Shown here: piece after piece, positions 18,201 to 26,665 of the stretch
How positions within the stretch are numbered: the stretch's first letter is position 1
How the letters are laid out: every line of letters starts with the position of its first letter
NCBI GenBank assembly: GCA_963724405.1
Contig: CAVRUQ010000003.1
Location: 62,001 to 126,000 of the forward strand
Origin: CAVQBJ01 sp963724405
GTDB lineage: Bacteria > Actinomycetota > Thermoleophilia > Solirubrobacterales > Solirubrobacteraceae
DNA length: 64,000 nt
Direction of reading: 5' to 3'
Notes under the pieces: generated by a model
What the model was told of the DNA's origin: nothing
The model's input: only the letters and a program-made list of their open reading frames with translations
The model's database searches: none
Position numbers and translations under genes: made by a program

Positions 18201-21200
18201 GAACACCGTCGTGCCCGCGGTCTCCGGCACCGTGCAACGGGCGACGACGCTCACCGCGACCCCGGGCACCTGGACCGGGGCGGGGAACACCTACACCTAC
18301 CAGTGGCAGGAGGACGCCGGCGAGGGCTACGCCGACATCGCGGGCGCGACCGGCCTGCAATACACGCTCGGCGTCGCCGACGAGGGCGCCACCGTGCGTC
18401 TGCTCGTCATCGCCACCAACGCGGACGGCGTGGTCATGCAGGCGAGCACGCCGACGGTCGCTGTGCCGAGCTCCCCGCCGGTCGACACCACGCCGCCGAC
18501 GATCAGCGGCGCCGTACAGCGCACCGGCACGCTCACGGCCACACAGGGCGCCTGGAGCGGCGTCGGCAACACCTACGCGTACCAGTGGCAGCACTCGACC
18601 GACGGCACCACCTGGACGGACATCGACGGCGCGACCGGCGCCACGTACCCATTGACCGGCGCCGACGAGGGCTCCTCGCTGCGGGTGGTCGTGACCGCGA
18701 GCAACCCCGACGCCACCGTGAGCGCCGCGAGCGCCGCGACCGTGACCGTGCCGAGCTCGCCGCCGGTCGACACCGTGGCGCCGACGGTGACGGGCACCGC
18801 GCAGCGGACCAGCGTTCTCACCACCACGCAGGGCACGTGGGGCGGCATCGGCAACACGTACGCGTACCAGTGGCAGCGCTCGAGCGACGGGACGACCTGG
18901 ACGAGCATCGGCGGTGCGACCGCCACGACGTACACGCTCGGACTGGCCGACGAGGGCGCCGCCGTCCGCGTGCTCGTCACCGCCCAGAATCCCGACGGGA
19001 CGGCCGCCGCGCCCAGCGCGGCCACCGCCACCGTCGTCGGCTCGCTCCCGGGGAACACCGTCGCCCCGACGATCTCCGGATCCGCCGTACGCGGGATGAC
19101 GCTGTCGTCGACGCCGGGGACGTGGAGCGGTCTCGGCAACTCCTACGCCTATCAGTGGCAGCGCTCCGCCGACGCGGGGACCACCTGGACGGCGATCGCC
19201 GGCGCGACGGGCGCCAGCTACACCCTCGCGGTGCCCGACGAGACCGCGGTCGTGCGGCTGCTGGTGACCGCCACGAACGCCGACGGAAGCGTCGGCGCTG
19301 CGAGCGCGCCGACGGCCGTCGTCCAGAGCTCGGCCCCGGTCGACACCACGGCGCCCACAGTGTCCGGCACCGCGGTGCGCAGCGATGTCCTCACCGCCAC
19401 CCTCGGCAACTGGAGTGGAACCGGCAACGCGTACGCCATCCAGTGGCAGCGCTCCACGGACGGCGGGAACACGTGGACGGCCGTCGCCGGCGCGACGTCG
19501 GAGAGCTACACGGTCGGCGTGTCCGACGAGGGCGCGACGCTCCGCGTGGTGGTCACCGCCACGAACGCCGACGCGGCCGTGACCGCGACGAGCGCCGCGA
19601 CGGCGACGGCGACCGGCGCGCCGCCGGTCAACACCGTGGCGCCGGTGGTGAGCGGCACCGCGCAGCGGACCGGTGTCCTCACGGCCGTGCCCGGCACGTG
19701 GAGCGGGATCGGCAACGTCTACGCCGACCAATGGCAGCGCTCCTCCGACGAGTCCACCTGGACGAACATCGGCGGCGCGACCGCCGCGACCTACACGCTC
19801 GGTGTGGCCGACGAAGGCGATGTGGTTCGCGTCGTCGTCACGGCCACCAATCCCGACGCGACCGTCAGCGCCGCCAGCGCCGCCACCGCGACCGTGCCGG
19901 CGTCACCACCGACCAACACCGCCCTGCCGGTCATCACCGGCACCGCGCAGCGGGCGAGCATCCTGACCGCGACCTCTGGCGCCTGGGGTGGCCTCGGTAA
20001 CACCTACGCCATCCAGTGGCAGCACAGCACCGGCTCGGGCTACACGAACATCGCCGGCGCCACCACGGCGACGTACGCCCTCGGATCGGCCGACGAGGGC
20101 AGCACGCTGCGGGTCGTCGCGACCGCCACGAATGCCGACGGTACGCTCAGCGCCACGAGCGCTGCCACCGCCGCCGTGAGCGCGGCGCCACCGGTCGACA
20201 CGACCGCACCGAGCGTGACCGGCACCGCGCAGCGCACCGGCCTGCTCTCCGCGTCGCCCGGCGTGTGGAGCGGCATCGGCAACGCGTACGCCTATCAATG
20301 GCAGCGCTCCAGCAACGGCAGCACGTGGACGAGCATCGCCGGCGCGACCGCCAGCACGTACACCGTCGGAGCGACCGACGAGGGCGACGTGATCCGTGTG
20401 CTCGTGACCGTCACCAACCCCGACGGCGCCGTGGCCGTCGCCAGCGCCGCGACCACGACCGTGCCGCCGTCGCCGCCGGTCAACAGCACCGCGCCGACCG
20501 TCACCGGCACCGCGCAACGCGCGAGCACGCTCACGGCGACGCTGGGGACCTGGACCGGCCTGGCCAACACGTACTCCTACCAGTGGCAGCACTCGCTCAA
20601 CGGGGGCACGACGTGGACGGCGATCAGCGCTGCGATCACCGCGGTGTACACGCTCGGTCCGAGCGACGAGGGCACGATCCTGCGCGTGGCCGTCACCGCG
20701 ACGAACGCCGACGGCGCCGTGACGGCGACGAGCGCCCCGACCGCCACGGTGGCCGCGACACCCCCGGTCAACACCACCCCGCCGAGCCTCACCGGCACGG
20801 CGCAGCGGACCGACACGCTGGCCGCCGTCGCCGGCGTCTGGAGCGGCGTCGGGAACGCGTATGCGTATCAGTGGCAGCGTTCGACCGACGGCGGCTCCAC
20901 CTGGACGGCCATCGGCGGGGCGACCACCCCGGACTACACGCTCGGCGTCGCCGACGAGGGCACCCGGCTGCGCATCGTCGTCACCGCCACCAACCCGGAC
21001 GGTGCCGTCAGCGTCGCCAGCGCCGCGAGCGCCACGGTGATCGCCGCCCCGCCGGTGAACACGAGCGCGCCGACGGTGAGCGGCGTCGCGCGGCGCACGG
21101 CCACGCTGACCGCGACGCTCGGCGCCTGGAACGGATTCGGGAACGCCTACACCTACCAGTGGCAGCGGTCCGGCGACGGGGGCAACACGTGGACGCCGGT

Positions 21201-23406
21201 GACGGGCGCGACCGGGACGAGCTACACGCTCGGACAGGGCGACGAGGGGCTGAACCTTCGCGTCGTCGTCGCGGCGACGAACCCCGACGGCACCGCCATC
21301 GCGGCGAGCGCGGCCACGAGTTCGGTGCAGGCCGCCCCGCCGCTGAACACGAGCGCGCCGGCCGTCAACGGCGCCGCCCGTCTCGGGGCGACGTTGACGG
21401 CGCTGACCGGCGCGTGGACCCCTGCGACGCCGACCTTCGCCTACCAGTGGCAGAGCTCCACCGACGGCGGGACGACGTGGACCGGGATCATCGGCGCGAC
21501 CGCGTCCACGTACACCGTGGCGCAGTCCGACGTCGGGACGGTCATCCGGGTCGTGGTCACCGCGGCCGACATCGACGGGACGACCAGCGCGGCCAGCCAG
21601 GCGACCGCCACCGTGGCGCAGCCGCCGGAGAACACGGCGGCCCCCGCGGCGCCGTCGGGCACGCTCATGGACAGCTACACGCTGACCGCAGACCCCGGAA
21701 GCTGGAACACCCCGGGGGTCACCTTCGCGTACGCGTGGCAGCGCTGCGCGGCGTCCGCGACCGCGATCAGCGCGAGCTGCACGCAGATCGCGTCCGGCCC
21801 GACCTACATCCTCACCACCGCCGACGTGGGCTCCACCGTCGGTGTGATCGTCACCGCCACCTCGGCCGGCGGCTCGACGATGGCGAGCAGCGCGCTGACC
21901 GCGACCGTTGCCGGGCGCCCGCTGACGAACGTCTCGCTGCCGAGCATCAGCGGGACCCCGCAGGTGACCCAGACGCTCAGCGCCGGCCCGGGCACGTGGA
22001 GCGTCCCGATCACGAGCGTCGCGTACACGTGGGAGCGCTGCGACGCCGACGGCACATCCAACTGCGCGCCGGTGGCGTCCGGTTCGCAATACGTAGCGGC
22101 CGCCGCCGATCTCGGCCACACGATCGTCCTCTCGGCGAGCGTGACCTCCCCGGGACGCAGCGCGAGCGCGCAGAGCCCGGCGCTCACCATCCAGGCACTG
22201 CCGGTGCCGCAGAACACGTCGGCCCCGACGATCGGCGGCGTCGCGCAGCGAACGGCCACGCTGACGGCGTCGCCGGGCAGCTGGACCAACAGCCCGTCGC
22301 TGTCCTACCAGTGGCAGCGCTGCGACTCCGCGGGACACAACTGCCAGAGCGTCGCCGGGGCCACCGGCACGACGTACCTGCTGGCGAAGGCCGACGAGGG
22401 CTTCACCATGACGGTGCGCGTGACGGCGACGAACGGCAACGGCTCGAGCGCGGCGAGCGCCCAGCCGACCGCGGTGGTGGCCGGCATCCCCCCGGTGAAC
22501 ACGCACCTGCCGGTCGTCAAGGGTCAGGGATCGATCATCCAGCAGGGCACACCGGTGTCGATCGCCAGCGTGGCCTTCAACGCGAACTCCGAGACGACCT
22601 ACACCTCGGTCATCGAGCGCTGTGACGCGACCGGCGCCAACTGCCAGGCGCTGTCGGGCACCGCGACCGGGCGCTACACACCGGTCGCGGCCGACGTCGG
22701 TCACACGCTCGTGGCGGTCGTCACCGCCACCAACCCCGACGGGTCCGTGCCGGCGTCGTCGGCGCCGTCGCCGGTCGTGCTCCCGGCCGCCCCGCGCTGG
22801 AGGACGCTGCCGATCATGTCGAGCGATCCCGGCAGCGTCGGCGACACCATCACCGTCACGCCGGGCTCCTGGAGCGGGCCGGTCGTGACCGCCGACGTCG
22901 TGCAGATGATGCGCTGTACCAACGCGTGCGTCGCGGTCGGGACGGCCAACGCCGCCAACTACACGATCACCAACGCCGACCTCGGCGCCATCCTGCGCGT
23001 GCAGGAGACGGCGTCCAACAGCGGCGGCTCGACCGTCCTCTGGACGGCGAGCTACGTCGGCCCGGTGACGTCCGCCGCCGCCGGCTTCGCGCTCGTCGGG
23101 CACCGGCAGGCGGCCGTGCTGAACGCCAACGGCGTCGCGCTGGCGACTGCTCAGGTGAAGGCGATGAGCGTCGCCGCCGACGCGCACATCGCCTCGGTGG
23201 GCGGGCGCGTCCTGAAGCTGCATCGCGCACCCGGCGTCAAGGGCCCACTCCACGCCTGGGCCTGCCCCGCCGTCGTGCCGGCCAGCGGGCCGCCACCGCC
23301 ATGCACCGCCGCGGTGAAGATCCGCCGGAACGGGACGCTGAGGCTGCCCGCGACCATGATCGGGAAGGTGCAGGTCATCGTCGTGCGCGGACGCCGCCCG
23401 CGCTGA
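15256..23406 (+). CDS. giant secreted S53-family (sedolisin-like) peptidase with about 21 Ig-like repeats
   Basis: 2716-residue surface or secreted protein. A signal peptide spans about residues 1-36 (IAVALVLLCALTVTLPARAHA). The S53 catalytic domain covers about 155-495. It has EEESLDLD with the Glu233/Asp237 pair, the oxyanion-type Asp in VIAATGDSGYAG, the GGTSLATP motif with nucleophile Ser413, and a calcium-site segment DVSADANPYTGLAVYD. No long pro-domain is seen. A fibronectin-like module (about 500-595) follows. Then come about 21 tandem modules of 85-95 residues built on NTxxPTVSGTAQRTxxL, GTWSG, YQWQRSxDGGTTW and VRVVVTATN, and a C-terminal tail without an LPXTG anchor or membrane helix. 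The role is probably extracellular proteolysis with a cell-wall-spanning or adhesive stalk. The middle modules are most alike; the last five are Cys-containing and divergent. Confidence 0.9.
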   Translation: MSSPPFAARALAVRIAVALVLLCALTVTLPARAHARGAGTSTVNLGQAFAPGPVAGYGQPGVPAPAPTAQAVSGTLRQATGDTPSQVRLQNVCAAPRPGSAACAAQALVLRSTGARVRPRATRFTTPRVQSGASRATVANPASAPASSPPTAGTPAYLQQAYDLTYLSQNAGHGDTLAIVDAYNDANAESDLATYRSSFGLPACTTTNGCFAKVNENGGSSPMPAGNAGWGEEESLDLDAVSALCPNCHILLVEANTSSWTDLTTAEATAAALGARQISNSFTGSSSGAMPAGYFSFPGVAVIAATGDSGYAGTAYDNYPAALAGVTAAGGTTLTAASGGQGPRGFGEAAWSLSGGEGGGSGCDLQVAKPSYQTDTGCTGRSYADVSADANPYTGLAVYDSANGGWLQAGGTSLATPLVSAYYALTGVTTSTAQWAYGESALLNDPASGSTGTCAAAISYICNAGVGYDGPTGVGSISGDVAVGGPGVGGPADGTGANNTYTASVNSTAATLTGGVYPNGLDTTWWVEYGTTNAYGQLTVPSDIGSGSTPVSVTGQLTSLAPSTTYHYRLVAQNASGTTYGYDYTLTTAAPGASPPANTAAPTVSGTADQGQTLTANPGTWSPAATAYAYQWQRSTDGGTTWANIGGATAATYSPGAGDGNAYVRVVVVASNTSGQGSATSGSVGPVTLEVPVNVTAPSVTGTTMQGQSLATDSGTWSPAATAYTYQWQRSTDGTTWAPISGATGANYLLGTADVGAQVRVLVSASNQFGPSATATASSAVGPITSGAPSNATAPTVTGTAEQGLTLTASQGTWSPAGTSYAYRWQRSSDGGSTWSNISGATLSTYALTPADAGADVRTVVTATNAYGVASAASPPAGPVLTVPPVNSTAPAITGTPQRSDTLTAGPGTWSGTGDAYTYQWQRSSDGGTTWASITGATSATYPVAVADEGAVLRVVVTATDTQGTASQASVATSLVAPFPPANTVVPAVSGTVQRATTLTATPGTWTGAGNTYTYQWQEDAGEGYADIAGATGLQYTLGVADEGATVRLLVIATNADGVVMQASTPTVAVPSSPPVDTTPPTISGAVQRTGTLTATQGAWSGVGNTYAYQWQHSTDGTTWTDIDGATGATYPLTGADEGSSLRVVVTASNPDATVSAASAATVTVPSSPPVDTVAPTVTGTAQRTSVLTTTQGTWGGIGNTYAYQWQRSSDGTTWTSIGGATATTYTLGLADEGAAVRVLVTAQNPDGTAAAPSAATATVVGSLPGNTVAPTISGSAVRGMTLSSTPGTWSGLGNSYAYQWQRSADAGTTWTAIAGATGASYTLAVPDETAVVRLLVTATNADGSVGAASAPTAVVQSSAPVDTTAPTVSGTAVRSDVLTATLGNWSGTGNAYAIQWQRSTDGGNTWTAVAGATSESYTVGVSDEGATLRVVVTATNADAAVTATSAATATATGAPPVNTVAPVVSGTAQRTGVLTAVPGTWSGIGNVYADQWQRSSDESTWTNIGGATAATYTLGVADEGDVVRVVVTATNPDATVSAASAATATVPASPPTNTALPVITGTAQRASILTATSGAWGGLGNTYAIQWQHSTGSGYTNIAGATTATYALGSADEGSTLRVVATATNADGTLSATSAATAAVSAAPPVDTTAPSVTGTAQRTGLLSASPGVWSGIGNAYAYQWQRSSNGSTWTSIAGATASTYTVGATDEGDVIRVLVTVTNPDGAVAVASAATTTVPPSPPVNSTAPTVTGTAQRASTLTATLGTWTGLANTYSYQWQHSLNGGTTWTAISAAITAVYTLGPSDEGTILRVAVTATNADGAVTATSAPTATVAATPPVNTTPPSLTGTAQRTDTLAAVAGVWSGVGNAYAYQWQRSTDGGSTWTAIGGATTPDYTLGVADEGTRLRIVVTATNPDGAVSVASAASATVIAAPPVNTSAPTVSGVARRTATLTATLGAWNGFGNAYTYQWQRSGDGGNTWTPVTGATGTSYTLGQGDEGLNLRVVVAATNPDGTAIAASAATSSVQAAPPLNTSAPAVNGAARLGATLTALTGAWTPATPTFAYQWQSSTDGGTTWTGIIGATASTYTVAQSDVGTVIRVVVTAADIDGTTSAASQATATVAQPPENTAAPAAPSGTLMDSYTLTADPGSWNTPGVTFAYAWQRCAASATAISASCTQIASGPTYILTTADVGSTVGVIVTATSAGGSTMASSALTATVAGRPLTNVSLPSISGTPQVTQTLSAGPGTWSVPITSVAYTWERCDADGTSNCAPVASGSQYVAAAADLGHTIVLSASVTSPGRSASAQSPALTIQALPVPQNTSAPTIGGVAQRTATLTASPGSWTNSPSLSYQWQRCDSAGHNCQSVAGATGTTYLLAKADEGFTMTVRVTATNGNGSSAASAQPTAVVAGIPPVNTHLPVVKGQGSIIQQGTPVSIASVAFNANSETTYTSVIERCDATGANCQALSGTATGRYTPVAADVGHTLVAVVTATNPDGSVPASSAPSPVVLPAAPRWRTLPIMSSDPGSVGDTITVTPGSWSGPVVTADVVQMMRCTNACVAVGTANAANYTITNADLGAILRVQETASNSGGSTVLWTASYVGPVTSAAAGFALVGHRQAAVLNANGVALATAQVKAMSVAADAHIASVGGRVLKLHRAPGVKGPLHAWACPAVVPASGPPPPCTAAVKIRRNGTLRLPATMIGKVQVIVVRGRRPR
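17041..23070 (+). repeat. tandem array of about 21 Ig-like module repeats (about 265 bases each)
   Basis: Coding repeats inside the S53 protein. Each unit carries the phrase CAGTGGCAGCGCTC (QWQRS) or a close variant, and a GGCACCGCGCAGCG-like start (GTAQR). Units 6-15 are the most similar to each other at DNA level, pointing to recent duplication or gene conversion. Units 17-21 have two extra Cys residues each and are older. Confidence 0.85.
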
Positions 23407-23553
23407 GGGGCCGGCCGCCCGCGCGAACTGCGGCCTGGCCTGCGCGGGCCGTGAGAGTCGTCTCATGATCGCTGCGGGCGCACCGGGCGGGGGCCGATGA
23501 CCGAGGTACCAACCCGCGGGCGGCAGGACGCCACCCGAGGAAGGACAGGCACG

Positions 23554-23724
23554 ATGAGCATCGCTCCAGTCGGAGGCGCGAGCCTCCCACCGGCGCTCAC
23601 CCACGTGAGCGCACCCCGGACGCCGGACCACGACGTACCGGGCGTGCAGGACAACGACGGCGACAGCGACGGGGGCAAGGCGCCCGTCGCCGGCGGCGGC
23701 GGGTCCATCGACGTGCGCGCCTGA
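23554..23724 (+). CDS. small acidic hypothetical protein, 56 residues
   Basis: Short protein starting MSIAPVGGASLPPALTHV and ending in a Gly/Asp-rich tail (DNDGDSDGG, GGGGSIDVRA). The ATG is preceded at eight bases by a strong Shine-Dalgarno GAGGAAGGA, which fixes the start; the in-frame upstream extension to 23497 has none. No family is recognised, and there is no signal peptide or membrane helix. It stands alone between the S53 gene and the PPOX gene. Confidence 0.55.
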   Translation: MSIAPVGGASLPPALTHVSAPRTPDHDVPGVQDNDGDSDGGKAPVAGGGGSIDVRA

Positions 23725-23914
23725 CCCACGCGGCCGTGGTCACCGCTCCGCGGTGGGGCGGTGGCCACGCGCCGGGCGGGCAGCGATGTCCCGTCGACGC
23801 GAACCTGCGCGTGCCGGCAAGGAGAACAAGCCGCAAGGCGACGACCCGTGACGATCCGCCTGCGGCGTTGCGCGGACGAGAACCGCTGTCGGTCAGCGAT
23901 GCGAACATGCGCGG

Positions 23915-24370
23915 GTGACGGCATGGCAGGACGTCGAACAGGCAGAGCCGGAGTTCGCGCAGCGCGTGCGGGCGCTGTTCGACGCTCACAGACACAAGAC
24001 AATTGCCACCTTGCGAGTCGACGGTTCGCCGCGGATCTCGGGGATCGAGGCGGCCTTCGAGGACGGCGAACTGTGTTTCGGCTCGATGCCGAACGCTCGC
24101 AAGGGGGCGGATCTCCGCCGGGATCCCCGGTTCGCCCTGCACAGCGCCACGGTCGACCCGGTCGAGGGCTCGGAGGCCCAATGGCCGGGCGAGGCGAAGA
24201 TCTCCGGTCGGGCGATCGCTGCCGCGCCGACCACCGACGGATCGGGCGGCGAACGCTTCCGCGCCGACATCGCCGAGGTCGTGCACACCCACCTCGACGA
24301 GGCGGCCACGATGCTCGTCATCGAGTGGTGGACGCCGGCGCACGGGCTGCGAAGGATCGAGCGAGAGTGA
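23915..24370 (+). CDS. pyridoxamine 5'-phosphate oxidase family (split-barrel flavin/F420-binding) protein
   Basis: 151-residue split-barrel protein of the PPOX-like family, which binds FMN, F420 or heme and carries out reductase or oxidase reactions. The typical N-terminal strand pair is KTIATLRVDGSPRISGIEAAFEDGELCFGSM, followed by KGADLRRDPRFALHS, the hallmark nucleotide-phosphate-binding and helix region. GTG at 23915 was chosen because the conserved block begins about 20 residues later. Actinobacterial members are often F420-dependent, but the cofactor cannot be decided here. Confidence 0.85.
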   Translation: MTAWQDVEQAEPEFAQRVRALFDAHRHKTIATLRVDGSPRISGIEAAFEDGELCFGSMPNARKGADLRRDPRFALHSATVDPVEGSEAQWPGEAKISGRAIAAAPTTDGSGGERFRADIAEVVHTHLDEAATMLVIEWWTPAHGLRRIERE

Positions 24371-24519
24371 CCCCGCTCGCGTGCCGGATCGTCACCCTCC
24401 TGGCCGCGACGACGGGCGAGCTCGGCCCGTTCAGGCCATGGGAACGCGTCGCTGCCGGCGTCATCAATATCAGTGGCCTCGCGCTCCGTGAGGCTGCGGC
24501 GATCTTGCGTCCGGCGTGG

Positions 24520-24807
24520 TCAAGGCTCGACCGTCGGGGTGACGCCGGGGGCCCAAAGACCCACGAGGGCGTCAATGGCTGCATGGTGGCGCGTGCGTTC
24601 CGCCTCCATGTGTTTGTCGAGCAGATCCTGGCTGGCCCAGCGCTCCAGTAGCACAACCTTGTCGGGTTCGTCCAGGCTTTGGAAAAGCTCATACTGCTCG
24701 CAGCCCTCGTCCTGCTGCGCAAGCGTCTGTACCGCCTTGAAGGCGCCGGCGAAGTCATCTGCTCTGCCCGGGGCAACCTGGATCGTGACGACGTGCCGAA
24801 TGGCCAT
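24520..24807 (-). CDS. antibiotic biosynthesis monooxygenase (ABM) domain protein
   Basis: 95-residue single-domain ABM/YgiN-type protein (dimeric alpha-beta barrel), a family of cofactor-free monooxygenases and quinol or heme-degrading enzymes. It begins MAIRHVVTIQVAPGRADDFAG; the core CEQYELFQSLDEPDKVVLLERW and the DKHMEAERTRHH helix are characteristic. A strong AAGGAGGAG Shine-Dalgarno just before the ATG at 24807 fixes the start. A perfect palindrome 20 bases upstream may control it. A broken second copy of part of this gene lies at 24937-24979. Confidence 0.88.
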   Translation of the reverse strand: MAIRHVVTIQVAPGRADDFAGAFKAVQTLAQQDEGCEQYELFQSLDEPDKVVLLERWASQDLLDKHMEAERTRHHAAIDALVGLWAPGVTPTVEP

Positions 24808-24826
24808 GGCTCCTCCTTCGGGATGG

Positions 24827-24847
24827 TCTCGCCACACTGTGGCGAGA
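24827..24847. promoter_or_regulatory. perfect palindrome (operator candidate) upstream of ABM gene
   Basis: Arms TCTCGCCACA and TGTGGCGAGA around a single C: 21 bases with perfect dyad symmetry, 20 bases before the ABM start codon. The size and position fit a dimeric repressor site overlapping the leader. It has no T-tract, so a terminator is less likely. Confidence 0.5.
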
Positions 24848-24936
24848 TCATGGCGATCCGAAGCAGCGAGCGGCGTTGGACGCGGGGAGCTGGGGGAACT
24901 CGGGGTCCGCAGCTCCGCGGATCATCCGCGCTGGGG

Positions 24937-24979
24937 CGTCCAGGCTTCGAAAGCTCGTATTGCTCGCGGCCCTCTCTTG
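24937..24979 (-). pseudogene. fragment of a duplicated ABM monooxygenase gene
   Basis: The 43 bases encode, in one frame, GREQYELSKPGRPSADD. This aligns to the CEQYELFQSLDEPDK core of the intact ABM gene 200 bases away. The DNA is also clearly similar (TCCAGGCTT...GCTC.TA.TGCTCGC), with small gaps. No start, no other part of the domain and no intact frame remain, so this is a relic of a tandem duplication. Confidence 0.5.
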
Positions 24980-25131
24980 AGCTACCGCCGGACGCGGGAG
25001 GGCGGCCGAGGCGCCTCGGCGGCGCCTCCCGGCTCGCCACACCGGATCGAGCCCCGTGTCCGTCGCTTCCTGCTGCTGGGATTGCCCGGCAGCAGTCGCT
25101 CGGCCGCCGGAGGGCCCGTAGTCTGGAACGG

Positions 25132-25896
25132 ATGAAACCCGGGGGCCCAGCCACGGCTCAGCGGGTCATCGGCGTTGGGCCGGCGCGACCGCGGACGAGC
25201 CGGGACGCTAGATTCGGTGACGTGGTCGAGTTCTTTGAGCCGCCGCCAAGGTCGGATGAGCCGCCGCGGCCGACGCGCTATCGGCTGCCGCCGTGGTTCG
25301 CGCCACCCCAGGGCACGCTCCCCGGTGTGGTGGCCCTCGAACTCGTCGTCGCTCGCACGGAGACGGTCGCCGTCTGCGTCCGGCGCCTGTCCGCGTATCC
25401 GACGGGCTTCGAGCTCGAGCTGGTCACGATGAGCAGCCCTGACAGCGACGCATTGGATCCCGGGCTGTTCGGTCCGGGCGCCATGCGCCCTCGCTTCGGG
25501 CGAGACGACCAGGGGATCCCCGAGGGGATGCTTCGATTCGGCGTGCAGTTCGCCGACGGCTCGAAGGCGACGAACACGGCCATGTCCGCGGGCCCGCCGG
25601 ACTTCGAGGGCGAGCCGGCCTGCCCGGTGCTGCGGACCCACGGCGGCGGAGGCGGCGGCGGCGGTTGGAGGCAGACGATGTGGGTGTGGCCGTTACCGTC
25701 GGCCGGGCCGCTGACCATCGTCGTGGAGTGGCCCGCCGCGGCGATCCCGCTCACCCGACACGAGCTGGACGCACAGCTGATCCTTGATGCGGCCAAGCGC
25801 GCGCAGGTGATCTTCTCCGAGGACGAGCTCCCCACGCCGCCCGCGCCTGCTGCCGGACCGGGCTGGCGGCCTCCGCCGCAGGCGGGAAGCGGCTGA
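25132..25896 (+). CDS. hypothetical protein, 254 residues
   Basis: Soluble protein with a beta-rich core (VVEFFEPPPRSDEPPRPTRYRLP followed by LVVARTETVAVCVRRLSAYPTGFELELV), a Gly-run near residues 180-188, and TMWVWPLPSAGPLTIVVEW near the end, followed by a Pro-rich tail. I do not recognise the family by name, but the EFFEPPP start and the VWPLPP block recur in actinobacterial hypothetical proteins. TAGTCT lies seven bases before the ATG at 25132, suggesting a leaderless start. GTG at 25222, directly before the conserved block, is an alternative. Confidence 0.7.
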   Translation: MKPGGPATAQRVIGVGPARPRTSRDARFGDVVEFFEPPPRSDEPPRPTRYRLPPWFAPPQGTLPGVVALELVVARTETVAVCVRRLSAYPTGFELELVTMSSPDSDALDPGLFGPGAMRPRFGRDDQGIPEGMLRFGVQFADGSKATNTAMSAGPPDFEGEPACPVLRTHGGGGGGGGWRQTMWVWPLPSAGPLTIVVEWPAAAIPLTRHELDAQLILDAAKRAQVIFSEDELPTPPAPAAGPGWRPPPQAGSG

Positions 25897-26160
25897 GGCG
25901 TCCGCACCCGCAGCGGAGCAGAAGCGTCGTGGCGACGCGGGCGAGCCATGACACGACTCAGGGTTCGTGGATGGAGCAACTGCGTGTGTTCCGTGGCGGT
26001 GCTCGTCTCGGCCGTCGCAGGTCCTCCATCTGCGACGTCTACAGTCCGGGCGGATGCGATGATGCGCTTCGGGGCCGACCGGCCTGACTTGGCGCGACCG
26101 GAACCTCGGCTCCGCCGGGTGTGACCGTCAGCGACTACGCATCCACGCCGGCTTTGTCGC

Positions 26161-26400
26161 TCACTTGCGGTCGTGGCGATGCAGGAGATGCTCGAGGCGC
26201 TGGCCGAGCGACGCGTGTTCGCCCTCTTGAGGTGTATCTCCCATCGTAGGCCCGCCCATTCTCGGGTCGCCCATCGTCGGGTTCTCGCTCATTGTCGGGT
26301 TCTGGCCCATCGTCGGGTCGCTCATCGTCGGGTTCTGGCCCATCGTCGGGTTCTCCTCCATCCGGGGCACCGAGCCCTCGTTATCTGTCCGCTCCTCCAT
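26161..26400 (-). CDS. small repetitive protein with NPTMG/DPTMG repeats
   Basis: 79-residue hydrophilic protein. The middle consists of tandem five- to six-residue units PTMGQN, PTMSD, PTMGQN, PTMSEN, PTMGDP, RMGG, PTMGD. These are flanked by an acidic start (MEERTDNEGSVPRMEEN) and a basic helical end (LGQRLEHLLHRHDRK). An ideal AGGAGG lies six bases upstream of the ATG, so the gene is very probably translated. A copy of the shared GTAAGA-N16-CACTAA promoter sits 69 bases upstream. There is no signal peptide, membrane helix or known domain. The many evenly spaced Met residues suggest metal binding or an oxidant sink, which is speculation. Confidence 0.7.
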   Translation of the reverse strand: MEERTDNEGSVPRMEENPTMGQNPTMSDPTMGQNPTMSENPTMGDPRMGGPTMGDTPQEGEHASLGQRLEHLLHRHDRK

Positions 26401-26468
26401 TGGAGGCCTCCTGTCGCTGGTGCTGAGTGCAGCTGCGGAAGCACCCAGCAGTTGGTTGTGGTGTGGTG

Positions 26469-26496
26469 TTAGTGCCGCCCTCCTGTCACGTCTTAC
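26469..26496 (-). promoter_or_regulatory. regulon promoter motif, copy D (PTMG protein)
   Basis: On the minus strand: GTAAGA, 16 bases, CACTAA. This is identical in boxes and spacing to the copies at 29254, 37118 and 42442, and the -10-like box ends 69 bases before the start codon. Confidence 0.65.
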
Positions 26497-26665
26497 GTTC
26501 GTCGACCTCATAAGACGCGGCGGCGAGCTACCAATGAGCTGCACCGACAGCCGGGTGTCGTGGGCGCGGATCACACCGCCGAGCGTGAGACGGCGTGCAG
26601 CACACGAGTATTCGCGCGTGTGCGAACACTGCCTCGAGCGGAGATCGTCCGAGCGCACTGGCGCC

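Noticed and set aside
15508..19731. 1407-codon open frame on the minus strand opposite the S53 protein
   Set aside because: Arg/Gly/Ala-rich, repetitive antisense of the Ig-like repeats. Open only because GC-rich codon bias removes stops on the opposite strand.
19903..23631. 1242-codon open frame on the minus strand opposite the S53 protein
   Set aside because: Same shadow effect; no domain or start signal.
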